A stretch of DNA of 64,000 nucleotides from Pleodorina starrii (taxonomy: Eukaryota; Chlorophyta; Chlorophyceae; Chlamydomonadales; Volvocaceae), in contig BRXU01000032.1 of the NCBI GenBank assembly GCA_030267565.1, positions 744,001 to 808,000 of the forward strand, given 5' to 3'. Every line of letters starts with the position of its first letter. Position 1 is the stretch's first letter. The position numbers and the translations under genes were made by a program. Positions 1 through 11,983 of the stretch are shown here, in pieces. Below the pieces are notes generated by a model that saw only the letters and a program-made list of their open reading frames with translations, searched no databases and had not been told where the DNA came from.

Positions 1-3000
1 CCGCTTCGGCTTTTCGCGTCGGCTAACCTTGACCTTCTTTCTCCGCCTTCGCCCACGCATGTGTCTGATGATCGCATACACGACACGTCCTGAACTCCAC
101 CAAACGGTAGGGCTTCAGGTAAGTTTGCCGCGTGATTGGAAGGCCCCCGGTGGCCCTTAATCGCTTTTACGGCATCGTCACACACGCACGTCGCGAACTC
201 GCTTTCCCGGTCAACTGATTGGGTTTCGCCCCCTTCTCCCGCCCTCCCTCCCTCCCCCCTTGCCGTTGCAGGTTACGGGATGCTTGGATCGATTGCAGTT
301 CTGGGTTCCAAGACCCTGCGCCCACAAGCTCCGATCATCACCGAAGAGTCAGGTGCGCAAACACGTTTGCGGCTCGCCAGTGCATGTATGTAGACAGAGC
401 GCGCCCCGCTGGCCCCCGCCTGATAGATGTGGCTGAGGCAGGGGCTCCGCTTCGGCTTTTCGCGTCGGCTAACCTTGACCTTCTTTCTCCGCCTACACCC
501 ACGCATGTGTTTGATGATCGCATACACGACACGTCCTGAACTCGACCAAACGGTAGGGCTTCAGGTAAGTTTGCCGCGTGATTGGAAGGCCCCCGGTGGC
601 CCTTAATCGCTTTTACGGCATCGTCACACACGCACGTCGCGAACTCGCTTTCCCGGTCAACTGATTGGGTTTCGCCCCCTTCTCCCGCCCTCCCTCCCTC
701 CCCCCTTGCCGTTGCAGGTTACGGGATGCTTGGATCGATTGCAGTTCTGGGTTCCAAGACCCTGCGCCCACAAGCTCCGATCATCACCGAAGAGTCAGGT
801 GCGCAAACACGTTTGCGGCTCGCCAGTGCATGTATGTAGACAGAGCGCGCCCTGCTGGCCCCCGCCTGATGTGGCTGAGGCAGGGGCTCCGCTTCGGCTT
901 TTCGCGTCGGCTAACCTTGACCTTCTTTCTCCGCCTTCGCCCACGCATGTGTCTGATGATCGCATACACGACACGTCCTGAACTCCACCAAACGGTAGGG
1001 CTTCAGGTAAGTTTGCCGCGTGATTGGAAGGCCCCCGGTGGCCCTTAATCGCTTTTACGGCATCGTCACACACGCACGTCGCGAACTCGCTTTCCCGGTC
1101 AACTGATTGGGTTTCGCCCCCTTCTCCCGCCCTCCCTCCCTCCCCCCTTGCCGTTGCAGGTTACGGGATGCTTGGATCGATTGCAGTTCTGGGTTCCAAG
1201 ACCCTGCGCCCACAAGCTCCGATCATCACCGAAGAGTCAGGTGCGCAAACACGTTTGCGGCTCGCCAGTGCATGTATGTAGACAGAGCGCGCCCCGCTGG
1301 CCCCCGCCTGATAGATGTGGCTGAGGCAGGGGCTCCGCTTCGGCTTTTCGCGTCGGCTAACCTTGACCTTCTTTCTCCGCCTTCGCCCACGCATGTGTCT
1401 GATGATCGCATACACGACACGTCCTGACCTCCACCAAACGGTAGAGCTTCAGGTACGTTTGCCGCGTGATTGGAAGGCCCCCGGTGGCCCTTAATCGCTT
1501 ATACGGCATCGTCACACACGCACGTCGCGAACTCGCTTTCCCGGTCAACTGATTGGGTTTCGCCCCCTTCTCCCGCCCTCCCTCCCTCCCCCCTTGCCGT
1601 TGCAGGTTACGGGATGCTTGGATCGATTGCAGTTCTGGGTTCCAAGACCCTGCGCCCACAAGCTCCGATCATCACCGAAGAGTCAGGTGCGCAAACACGT
1701 TTGCGGCTCGCCAGTGCATGTATGTAGACAGAGCGCGCCCTGCTGGCCCCCGCCTGATGTGGCTGAGGCAGGGGCTCCGCTTCGGCTTTTCGCGTCGGCT
1801 AACCTTGACCTTCTTTCTCCGCCTTCGCCCACGCATGTGTCTGATGATCGCATACACGACACGTCCTGAACTCCACCAAACGGTAGGGCTTCAGGTAAGT
1901 TTGCCGCGTGATTGGAAGGCCCCCGGTGGCCCTTAATCGCTTTTACGGCATCGTCACACACGCACGTCGCGAACTCGCTTTCCCGGTCAACTGATTGGGT
2001 TTCGCCCCCTTCTCCCGCCCTCCCTCCCTCCCCCCTTGCCGTTGCAGGTTACGGGATGCTTGGATCGATTGCAGTTCTGGGTTCCAAGACCCTGCGCCCA
2101 CAAGCTCCGATCATCACCGAAGAGTCAGGTGCGCAAACACGTTTGCGGCTCGCCAGTGCATGTATGTAGACAGAGCGCGCCCCGCTGGCCCCCGCCTGAT
2201 AGATGTGGCTGAGGCAGGGGCTCCGCTTCGGCTTTTCGCGTCGGCTAACCTTGACCTTCTTTCTCCGCCTTCGCCCACGCATGTGTCTGATGATCGCATA
2301 CACGACACGTCCTTAACTCCACCAAACGGTAGAGCTTCAGGTAAGTTTGCCGCGTGATTGGAAGGCCCCCGGTGGCCCTTAATCGCTTATACGGCATCGT
2401 CACACACGCACGTCGCGAACTCGCTTTCCCGGTCAACTGATTGGGTTTCGCCCCCTTCTCCCGCCCTCCCTCCCTCCCCCCTTGCCGTTGCAGGTTACGG
2501 GATGCTTGGATCGATTGCAGTTCTGGGTTCCAAGACCCTGCGCCCACAAGCTCCGATCATCACCGAAGAGTCAGGTGCGCAAACACGTTTGCGGCTCGCC
2601 AGTGCATGTATGTAGACAGAGCGCGCCCCGCTGGCCCCCGCCTGATAGATGTGGCTGAGGCAGGGGCTCCGCTTCGGCTTTTCGCGTCGGCTAACCTTGA
2701 CCTTCTTTCTCCGCCTTCGCCCACGCATGTGTCTGATGATCGCATACACGACACGTCCTTAACTCCACCAAACGGTAGGGCTTCAGGTAAGTTTGCCGCG
2801 TGATTGTAAGGCCCCCGGTGGCCCTTAGATCGCTTATACGGCATCGTCACACACGCACGTCGCGAACTCGCTTTCCCGGTCAACTGATTGGGTTTCGCCC
2901 CCTCTCCCGCCTTCCTCCCTCCCCCCTTGCCGTTGCAGGTTACGGGATGCTTGGATCGATTGCAGTTCTGGGTTCCAAGACCCTGCGCCCACAAGCTCCG

Positions 3001-6000
3001 ATCATCACCGAAGAGTCAGGTGCGCAAACACGTTTGCGGCTCGCCAGTGCATGTATGTAGACAGAGCGCGCCCCGCTGGCCCCCGCCTGATAGATGTGGC
3101 TGAGGCAGGGGCTCCGCTTCGGCTTTTCGCGTCGGCTAACCTTGACCTTCTTTCTCCGCCTTCGCCCACGCATGTGTCTGATGTGTCTGATGATCGCATA
3201 CACGACACGTCCTTAACTCCACCAAACGGTAGGGCTTCAGGTAAGTTTGCCGCGTGATTGTAAGGCCCCCGGTGGCCCTTAGACGCGTATACGGCATCGT
3301 CACACACGCACGTCGCGAACTCGCTTTCCCGGTCAACTGATTGGGTTTCGCCCTCCGCTCCCGCCCTCTTCCCTTCCCCCCTTGCCGTTGCAGGCTACGG
3401 CATGCTTGGATCGATTGCAGTTCTGGGTTCCAAGACCCTGCGCCCACAAGCTCCGATCATCACCGAAGAGTCAGGTGCGCAAACACGTTTGCGGCTCGCC
3501 AGTGCATGTATGTAGACAGAGCGCGCCCCGCTGGCCCCCGCCTGATAGATGTGGCTGAGGCAGGGGCTCCGCTTCGGCTTTTCGCGTCGGCTAACCTTGA
3601 CCTTCTTTCTCCGCCTTCGCCCACGCATTTATCTGATGATCACATACATGACACGTCCTTAACTCCACCAAACGGTAGGGCTTCAGGTACGTTTGCCGCG
3701 TGATTGTAAGGCCCCCGGTGGCCCTTAGACGCGTATACGGCATCGTCACACACGCACGTCGCGAACTCGCTTTCCCGGTCAACTGATTGGGTTTCGCCCT
3801 CCGCTCCCGCCCTCTTCCCTTCCCCCCTTGCCGTTGCAGGTTACGGGATGCTTGGATCGATTGCAGTTCTGGGTTCCAAGACCCTGCGCCCACAAGCTCC
3901 GATCATCACCGAAGAGTCAGGTGCGCAAACACGTTTGCGGCTCGCCAGTGCACGTATGTAGACAGAGCGCGCCCTGCTGGCCCCCGCCTGCTGTGGCTGA
4001 GGCAGGGGCTCCGCTTCGGCTTTTCGCGTCGGCTAGCCTTGACCTTCTTTCTCCGCCTTCACCCACGCATTTATCTGATGATCACATACATGACACGTCC
4101 TTAACTCCACCAAACGGTAGGGCTTCAGGTACGTTTGCCGCGTGATTGGAAGGCCCCCGGTGGCCCTTAGACGCGTATACGGCATGGTCACACACGCACG
4201 TCGCGAACTCGCTTTCCCGGTCAACTGATTGGGTTTCGCCCTCCGCTCCCGCCCTCTTCCCTTCCCCCCTTGCCGTTGCAGGTTACGGGATGCTTGGATC
4301 GATTGCAGTTCTGGGTTCCAAGACCCTGCGCCCACAAGCTCCGATCATCACCGAAGAGTCAGGTGCGCAAACACGTTTGCGGCTCGCCAGTGCACGTATG
4401 TAGACAGAGCGCGCCCTGCTGGCCCCCGCCTGCTGTGGCTGAGGCAGGGGCTCCGCTTCGGCTTTTCGCGTCGGCTAGCCTTGACCTTCTTTCTCCGCCT
4501 TCGCCCACGCATTTATCTGATGATCACATACATGACACGTCCTTAACTCCACCAAACGGTAGGGCTTCAGGTACGTTTGCCGCGTGATTGGAAGGCCCCC
4601 GGTGGCCCTTAGACGCGTATACGGCATGGTCACACACGCACGTCGCGAACTCGCTTTCCCGGTCAACTGATTGGGTTTCGCCCTCCGCTCCCGCCCTCTT
4701 CCCTTCCCCCCTTGCCGTTGCAGGTTACGGGATGCTTGGATCGATTGCAGTTCTGGGTTCCAAGACCCTGCGCCCACAAGCTCCGATCATCACCGAAGAG
4801 TCAGGTGCGCAAACACGTTTGCGGCTCGCCAGTGCACGTATGTAGACAGAGCGCGCCCTGCTGGCCCCCGCCTGCTGTGGCTGAGGCAGGGGCTCCGCTT
4901 CGGCTTTTCGCGTCGGCTAGCCTTGACCTTCTTTCTCCGCCTTCACCCACGCATTTATCTGATAATCACATACATGACACGTCCTTCTTCAGGTAAGTTT
5001 GCCGCGTGATTGGAAGGCCCCCGGTGGCCCTTAATCGCTTATACGGCATCGTCACACACGCACGTCGCGAACTCGCTTTCCCGGTCAACTGATTGGGTTT
5101 CGCCCCCTTCTCCCGCCCTCCCTCCCTCCCCCCTTGCCGTTGCAGGTTACGGGATGCTTGGATCGATTGCAGTTCTGGGTTCCAAGACCCTGCGCCCACA
5201 AGCTCCGATCATCACCGAAGAGTCAGGTGCGCAAACACGTTTGCGGCTCGCCAGTGCACGTATGTAGACAGAGCGCGCCCTGCTGGCCCCCGCCTGCTGT
5301 GGCTGAGGCAGGGGCTCCGCTTCGGCTTTTCGCGTCGGCTAGCCTTGACCTTCTTTCTCCGCCTTCGCCCACGCATTTATCTGATGATCACATACATGAC
5401 ACGTCCTTAACTCCACCAAACGGTAGGGCTTCAGGTACGTTTGCCGCGTGATTGGAAGGCCCCCGGTGGCCCTTAGACGCGTATACGGCATGGTCACACA
5501 CGCACGTCGCGAACTCGCTTTCCCGGTCAACTGATTGGGTTTCGCCCTCCTCTCCCGCCTTCCTCCCTCCCCCCTTGCCGTTGCAGGTTACGGGATGCTT
5601 GGATCGATTGCAGTTCTGGGTTCCAAGACCCTGCGCCCACAAGCTCCGATCATCACCGAAGAGTCAGGTGCGCAAACACGTTTGCGGCTCGCCAGTGCAC
5701 GTATGTAGACAGAGCGCGCCCTGCTGGCCCCCGCCTGCTGTGGCTGAGGCAGGGGCTCCGCTTCGGCTTTTCGCGTCGGCTAGCCTTGACCTTCTTTCTC
5801 CGCCTTCACCCACGCATTTATCTGATAATCACATACATGACACGTCCTTAACTCCACCAAACGGTAGGGCTTCAGGTACGTTTGCCGCGTGATTGGAAGG
5901 CCCCCGGTGGCCCTTAGACGCGTATACGGCATCGTCACACACGCATGTCGCGAACTCGCTTTCCCGGTCAACTGATTGGGTTTCGCCCTCCGCTCCCGCC

Positions 6001-7888
6001 CTCTTCCCTTCCCCCCTTGCCGTTGCAGGTTACGGGATGCTTGGATCGATTGCAGTTCTGGGTTCCAAGACCCTGCGCCCACAAGCTCCGATCATCACCG
6101 AAGAGTCAGGTGCGCAAACACGTTTGCGGCTCGCCAGTGCACGTATGTAGACAGAGCGCGCCCTGCTGGCCCCCGCCTGCTGTGGCTGAGGCAGGGGCTC
6201 CGCTTCGGCTTTTCGCGTCGGCTAGCCTTGACCTTCTTTCTCCGCCTTCACCCACGCATTTATCTGATAATCACATACATGACACGTCCTTAACTCCACC
6301 AAACGGTAGGGCTTCAGGTACGTTTGCCGCGTGATTGGAAGGCCCCCGGTGGCCCTTAGACGCGTATACGGCATCGTCACACACGCATGTCGCGAACTCG
6401 CTTTCCCGGTCAACTGATTGGGTTTCGCCCTCCGCTCCCGCCCTCTTCCCTTCCCCCCTTGCCGTTGCAGGTTACGGGATGCTTGGATCGATTGCAGTTC
6501 TGGGTTCCAAGACCCTGCGCCCACAAGCTCCGATCATCACCGAAGAGTCAGGTGCGCAAACACGTTTGCGGCTCGCCAGTGCACGTATGTAGACAGAGCG
6601 CGCCCTGCTGGCCCCCGCCTGCTGTGGCTGAGGCAGGGGCTCCGCTTCGGCTTTTCGCGTCGGCTAGCCTTGACCTTCTTTCTCCGCCTTCACCCACGCA
6701 TTTATCTGATAATCACATACATGACACGTCCTTAACTCCACCAAACGGTAGGGCTTCAGGTACGTTTGCCGCGTGATTGGAAGGCCCCCGGTGGCCCTTA
6801 GACGCGTATACGGCATCGTCACACACGCATGTCGCGAACTCGCTTTCCCGGTCAACTGATTGGGTTTCGCCCTCCGCTCCCGCCCTCTTCCCTTCCCCCC
6901 TTGCCGTTGCAGGTTACGGGATGCTTGGATCGATTGCAGTTCTGGGTTCCAAGACCCTGCGCCCACAAGCTCCGATCATCACCGAAGAGTAGGTGCGCAA
7001 ACACGTTTGCGGCTCGCCAGTGCACGTATGTAGACAGAGCGGGCCCTGCTGGCCCCCGCCTGCTGTGGCTGAGGCAGGGGCTCCGCTTCGGCTTTTCGCG
7101 TCGGCTAGCCTTGACCTTCTTCAGGTAAGTTTGCCGCGTGATTGGAAGGCCCCCGGTGGCCCTTAATCGCTTATACGGCATCGTCACACACGCACGTCGC
7201 GAACTCGCTTTCCCGGTCAACTGATTGGGTTTCGCCCCCTTCTCCCGCCCTCCCTCCCTCCCCCCTTGCCGTTGCAGGTTACGGGATGCTTGGATCGATT
7301 GCAGTTCTGGGTTCCAAGACCCTGCGCCCACAAGCTCCGATCATCACCGAAGAGTCAGGTGCGCAAACACGTTTGCGGCTCGCCAGTGCACGTATGTAGA
7401 CAGAGCGCGCCCTGCTGGCCCCCGCCTGCTGTGGCTGAGGCAGGGGCTCCGCTTCGGCTTTTCGCGTCGGCTAGCCTTGACCTTCTTTCTCCGCCTTCGC
7501 CCACGCATTTATCTGATGATCACATACATGACACGTCCTTAACTCCACCAAACGGTAGGGCTTCAGGTACGTTTGCCGCGTGATTGGAAGGCCCCCGGTG
7601 GCCCTTAGACGCGTATACGGCATCGTCACACACGCACGTCGCGAACTCGCTTTCCCGGTTTTCCCGGATTGGGTTTCGCCCTCCGCTCCCGCCCTCTTCC
7701 CTTCCCCCCTTGCCGTTGCAGGCTACGGCATGCTTGGATCGATTGCAGTTCTGGGTTCCAAGACCCTGCGCCCACAAGCTCCGATCATCACCGAAGAGTC
7801 AGGTGCGCAAACACGTTTGCGGCTCGCCAGTGCATGTATGTAGACAGGACGCGCCCCGCTGGCCCCCGCCTGCTGTGGCTGAGGCAGG
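1..7888. repeat. Tandem satellite array, 442-446 bp unit, about 18 units
   Basis: The anchor TTGGAAGGCCCCCGGTGG (or a TTGTAAGG variant) recurs at 136, 582, 1024, 1470, 1912, 2358, 2804, 3258, 3704, 4146, 4588, 5010, 5452, 5893, 6335, 6777, 7142 and 7584. Spacing alternates 446/442 from 136 to 2358, then is 446, 454 and 446, then mostly 442. The 446/442 difference is a 4-bp indel (CCTGATAGATG versus CCTGATGTGG) that travels with CCCGCTGG versus CCTGCTGG. Units from 3704 onward form a second subfamily (GCACGTATG, TTATCTGAT). Two short spacings (422 and 365) mark internal deletions. The array ends abruptly near 7888. It runs off the left edge, so its full size is unknown. A subtelomeric or other heterochromatic position is possible but not shown. 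Confidence 0.97.
272..352 (+). other. Putative 81-nt exon-like cassette repeated in every satellite unit (first copy)
   Basis: Each unit has TTGCAG just before this block and GTGCGC just after it, preceded by a pyrimidine-rich stretch, which looks like a 3' and a 5' splice site. Read with two bases completing a codon, the block encodes GYGMLGSIAVLGSKTLR followed by about ten more residues and ends in phase 1. Because it is 81 nt and phase 1-1, successive copies would stay in frame if spliced together. Across all units I find only two substitutions in it (copies near 3392 and 7720), both at third codon positions and both synonymous in this frame, plus a one-base deletion in the copy ending near 6990. 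I do not recognise the peptide. It could instead be chance conservation in a homogenised satellite. Confidence 0.35.
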
Positions 7889-8765
7889 CTTCTTTCCCCG
7901 AGGCTTCTGCCCAGCCAAGCCCAGCACCACCGCCCCTTGTGCCTCCCATCCCGGCGCTGCCATCACCTGAGCCGCGCAGACGAGTGCCTCCGCCACATAA
8001 GCCGCCCAGCCCGGAGCAGCCGTCGCCTGTGCCGCCCAGCCCAGCCCGACCGTCGCCTGCGCCGCCCAACCCAGCCTAGCAACACCGTCACCCGAGCCGC
8101 CCAGCCCGGAGCTGCCGTCGCCTGAGCCGCACAGCCCGGAGCCGCCGTCGTCATTGCACCCCAGCCCAGCCCAGCACCACCGTCACCTGTGATGCCCAGC
8201 CAAGCGCTGCTTTCACCTGAGCCGCCCAGCCTGGCGCCTTCCTGTCCCGAGTGGCCTAGCCCGGCGCCGCCATCACCTGAGCCGCCCAGTCCCCAGCCGC
8301 CGTCGCTGAGCCACCAAGCCCAGCTCCTGCTTCCGCAGAGCAGCCTAGCCCGTCGCTGCCATCCGCTTAGCCACCCAGCCCAGAGCCGCCCAGCCTAGAG
8401 CCACCGTCGCCTGTGCCGCCCAACCCGTCGCTGCCATCACCTGAGCCGCCCAACCCGGCCCCACCGTCGCCTGAGACGCCCAGCCCAGCCCAGCACCACC
8501 GCCCATTATGCCCCCCATCCCGGCGCTGCCATCACCTGAACCGCACAGCCGAGTGCCTCCGTCACCTGAGCCGCCCAGCCCAGCCCAGCCCAACCGTCGC
8601 CGGTGCCGCCTAGCCCAGCGCTGCCATCCACTTAGCCGCCCAGCCCAGCGCCTTCTTTCCCCGAATCGCCCAGCCCAGCACCTCCGTCGCTTATGTCGCC
8701 CAGCCCGGCGCTGCAATCACCTGAGCCGCCCATCCCATCCCAGCACCACCGTCACCGCAGCCCGG
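7889..8765. repeat. Degenerate proline/serine-codon repeat (HRGP-like relic)
   Basis: Imperfect repeats of CCGTCGCCTGAGCCGCCC type run directly on from the satellite. In short open stretches they read as PSPEPPSPAPPSP, the composition of volvocine hydroxyproline-rich wall glycoproteins such as pherophorins. The frame is broken repeatedly (stops or shifts near 8079, 8398 and 8613), and no signal peptide or globular flanking domain is visible, so I treat it as a relic or coding-like minisatellite rather than a gene. Confidence 0.6.
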
Positions 8766-9225
8766 CGTACCCTGGCAGAGGACAGTCTACGGGGCGGCGC
8801 CTTGTATTTTGGAGCCGTCTGCAGGCGTGCTCGTGCCCTGGTAGCGGACAGTCTCCAGGGCGGCGCCATGTGTTTAGGAGGCGTCTGCAGGCGTGCTCGC
8901 TCGTGCCCTGGCAAAGGACAGTCTCCAGGGATGCGGCTTGTGTTTTGGAGGCGTCTGCGGGCGTGCTCGTGCCCTGGCAGTGGACAATCTCCGGGGCGGC
9001 GCCTTGTTTCTTTGAGGGCTCTGCAGGCGTGCTCGTGCCCTGGCAGTGGACAGGCGTGCTCGTGCCCTGGCCGTCTCCAGGGCGGCGCCTTGTGTTTGGA
9101 AAGCGTCTGCAGGCGTGCTCGTGCCGTGGCAGTGGGCAGCAGTCGCCAGGGTGGCGCCTTGTGTTTGAGAGATGTGCGTAGGCGAGCTCGTGATCTGGCT
9201 GCTGCAGGTCTTGGGCGCGGCGCCT
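8766..9225. repeat. Degenerate tandem repeat of about 60-75 bp
   Basis: About six or seven copies share GCGTCTGCAGGCGTGCTCG, then TGCCCTGGCAG, GGACAGTCTCC and AGGGCGGCGCC. Unit length varies because of internal deletions, for example around 9040-9070. No coding role is evident. Confidence 0.85.
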
Positions 9226-9339
9226 TGAGCGAGCGAGAGAGAGGAAGGAAGCGACGTGTGGCGAGTGCGTGACAGCGAGCGGTGGCGAGAAGTGAGGACC
9301 GAGGGCCACGCATCGCTTCCTGCCTCTTTAGCACTCGCT

Positions 9340-9510
9340 CCCCCTCGATCCTCGCTTCTCACCACCGCTCACTCTCACACACTCTTCTCTCACCGCTTAC
9401 TGCATCACTCTCTCTCTCCCCTTCGGTCCTCGCTTCTCATCACCGATCGCTGTCACAAACACGCCAACCACCGCTTCCCGCCTGCCTCTCTCTCCGTCAC
9501 TCTCCCTCAG
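9340..9510. repeat. Short CT-rich tandem repeat
   Basis: CCTCGCTTCTCACCACCG at about 9350 and CCTCGCTTCTCATCACCG at about 9430 begin two related CT-rich segments, with a third, more diverged segment after 9490. A related GA-rich segment precedes them near 9290. Confidence 0.6.
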
Positions 9511-11640
9511 TCCTCCTGCTGATATTCTGCAGACCATGATGGCTGCCAGTGTTACGGCTGGGCGTGGGAAATTTGCGAGTCATGACACCGACCGCTGGGA
9601 TGGCAGTCAGGATACACAGACAGTCACCGGTGTGTGTGTACTTAGGGTGCAAAAGCACGGATGACCTTCATTTCCGGATTGAACTAATACGGTCGATCTA
9701 AATGCACAGTCACGGTGCGAAGCTTTGTGCTAGTGTCATTTACCAATTTCTGCCCCACAAAACCGTGTGTGTCGTGTTCGAAAATGGAACGTCGGGCAGG
9801 GGAGGGTTCAGCCTCGATGCCGCGGTTCCATGATTCCCGAAAGTATTTACCAACTAAAATGCTTCAAAGGAAGCGGGGAAAGGCCTTCTCAGCAGCGCGT
9901 GGCACCAACGGAGATGTGGTGGAGATGTCCTTTCTGCGAACAGGCAAGGATGTCATATGTTTCCTAACTTTTTTGTTATAGTTTTACACCTGTGGCTTTG
10001 GGCTCGGGTGAGACGGTCCTCACTTTGGAGCTCCTCACTTTGTCGCAGTTCACAGTGTCGGTATCGGGGCTGCTTTATACGATACAGGAGTGCCTCAGAC
10101 ACATGTTTCATTGTTTAATAAGCTTGCCGTTGAAGGAAGGGTGTTCCATCGGTTAGAGTGACGGCGTGCAAGGTCTCCCAATCCAGGAAATACGCGGAAT
10201 GGGAGTGGATGGAGTAATTTCCGACCGTTAGGGTAGGGGTCTCGGACGGGGTCTCATGGGGTTGTCCGCTTGTCCCACCCCTTCAGATACCGTACCAGCT
10301 CCTATATCGCGACGCGTGGGCCGAGCATCTTGATGGAAACTGTGGACACGTAGAACTTGGTTTATGCCCATAAATACCGACTTATCGATGCCATGATTAT
10401 CGAGATGGCAAATACTCATCGGGCTTCTAGATGGCCGTCCGCCAGGTACTTCCATGCGGATTCCCCCCGGAAACAACGCTGCTGATTACTTTGTCAAGGA
10501 AGAAATGACACCTACGATTCGCGTGCATCCCGTCCCTATGCAAGACGCGCCTGCGGCTGGTCGCGGCCGCTGCTGATGCTGTTGCGCCGATCGCTGTCAC
10601 ACCTGCTGCTTCCGGGCGTTCAGGGATGTGACAGCGAAAGGAGAACACCTATAATGATAGTGGCAACCACGTATAGCGTTTGGGAAGCCGCTCATACCGG
10701 CGACACTTTGGGGCTTTCATCGACGGACAGCTCTTGTTCGGATACGTGCGCTTGGTCGCTTTACCTGTTCCCGCCTGTATTGTCACCCTCGCGTGTAAAC
10801 GTCCGGTTCACGCACCGTATCCTGCGTCGTTTTCGTTGCCCTGCAAACAGCCTTCGCACGCGTGTGAACCTGCGCAGCGTATGTATGCTCCAGTTTCGGC
10901 TTCCTAGGTCCTGCGCCTCGCGCATGCATAACCGTCGCTTTGTATCCAAGCGCCATTCGGATTGAATTTGTTCTTATGATCGCGGTGTCGGTTCAGAGGT
11001 GTCCGCGTATTGCGTCAACCGTTCGTGTGACTGTCACAGCTCGCCATCTGGTCTTTATGGCGTGTTGCATTCCCTCGCTATCATTCGTTGATACTACTTC
11101 GCGCTGCCTTTGCATTGTCCGCGTTCGTCTTTGCAATGCCCTCTTCCCGGTTTCGGCCTTCCCGGTTTCGCGCTCCCGTGCTTTGCCTCGCACACATGGA
11201 TTATTTTGTTTATGCCATTTGCATATGTTTATACGCAACGTTTGCGTCCTCCGGGCGCTTGGTTGTCCTTCCTGCGCATTACGCATGCGTCACCGCCTTT
11301 CCTATTGTGGTCCGTTCTGGCAAACGATGGGCGACTTCAATTGAAAAGCGTGTCGCCTTTAGCATGCGCTTGTACGGGCCCTCGCAGGCACACACCGCAG
11401 TGCGCCCTGCACTGGCGTCCTCATGGCGCTTTCCATTATATGACCCCGTTTCGCCTCGCCGCCCCTCGCTTGCGACTCCAATACTTCCGCCCTTCCTCTA
11501 CTCAGTATTTTACCCGGCTTCAGGCATGCAACGGCGCCGCTGACAATGCGACAGTACCGCCCCGTTACCGCCAACATGTGTACTGCTGGCTAACATATTG
11601 AGCCCACAACTCCTCTGGTGCTTAACCCTTCATTGGTCTG
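9511..11640. other. No gene recognised
   Basis: The stretch has lower GC content than the flanking genes. Only short overlapping open frames are present, with no splice-bounded conserved peptide, domain or repeat that I can support. It may hold an upstream exon or 5' flank of the gene starting at 11984. Confidence 0.5.
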
Positions 11641-11643
11641 AGG

Positions 11644-11675
11644 ACCAATTCCGGGTACAGACCAATTCCGGGTAC
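11644..11675. promoter_or_regulatory. 15-bp direct repeat upstream of the secreted-protein gene
   Basis: ACCAATTCCGGGTAC occurs twice, separated by two bases (11644-11658 and 11661-11675), about 310 bp before the chosen ATG at 11984. The exact duplication at a 17-bp period suggests a paired protein-binding site, but no known factor is assigned. Confidence 0.3.
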
Positions 11676-11983
11676 GCCTGGTGTATGGATCTTTTCCCGC
11701 ATCCCTGGAACGACCGGGAACGTTCATGCTACTGAGACTTTCTCTGATTAAACCTGGCAATGCAATATTCTGTGAACCGCTAGATATAGCACGGATCAGG
11801 TGCAGTGTCCTTCTGAACAATTATGTAAGCAACGATCTGGTTACATGCACTTTTGTACAGCAGCCTGTCCAAATGGATAAATACATCGGGGAAGGCACTT
11901 CTTACGCACCAACTCAGTAGTAACGGAGCCCGCACCAGCTTCTACATCCAATTACGACATTGTCGGCACCCGTGCTTGGCGCT

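Noticed and set aside
136..7843. Many 85-130-codon frames repeated along the satellite
   Set aside because: They cross the strong intron-like signals and differ in length with unit indels; only the 81-nt block shows a conserved frame.
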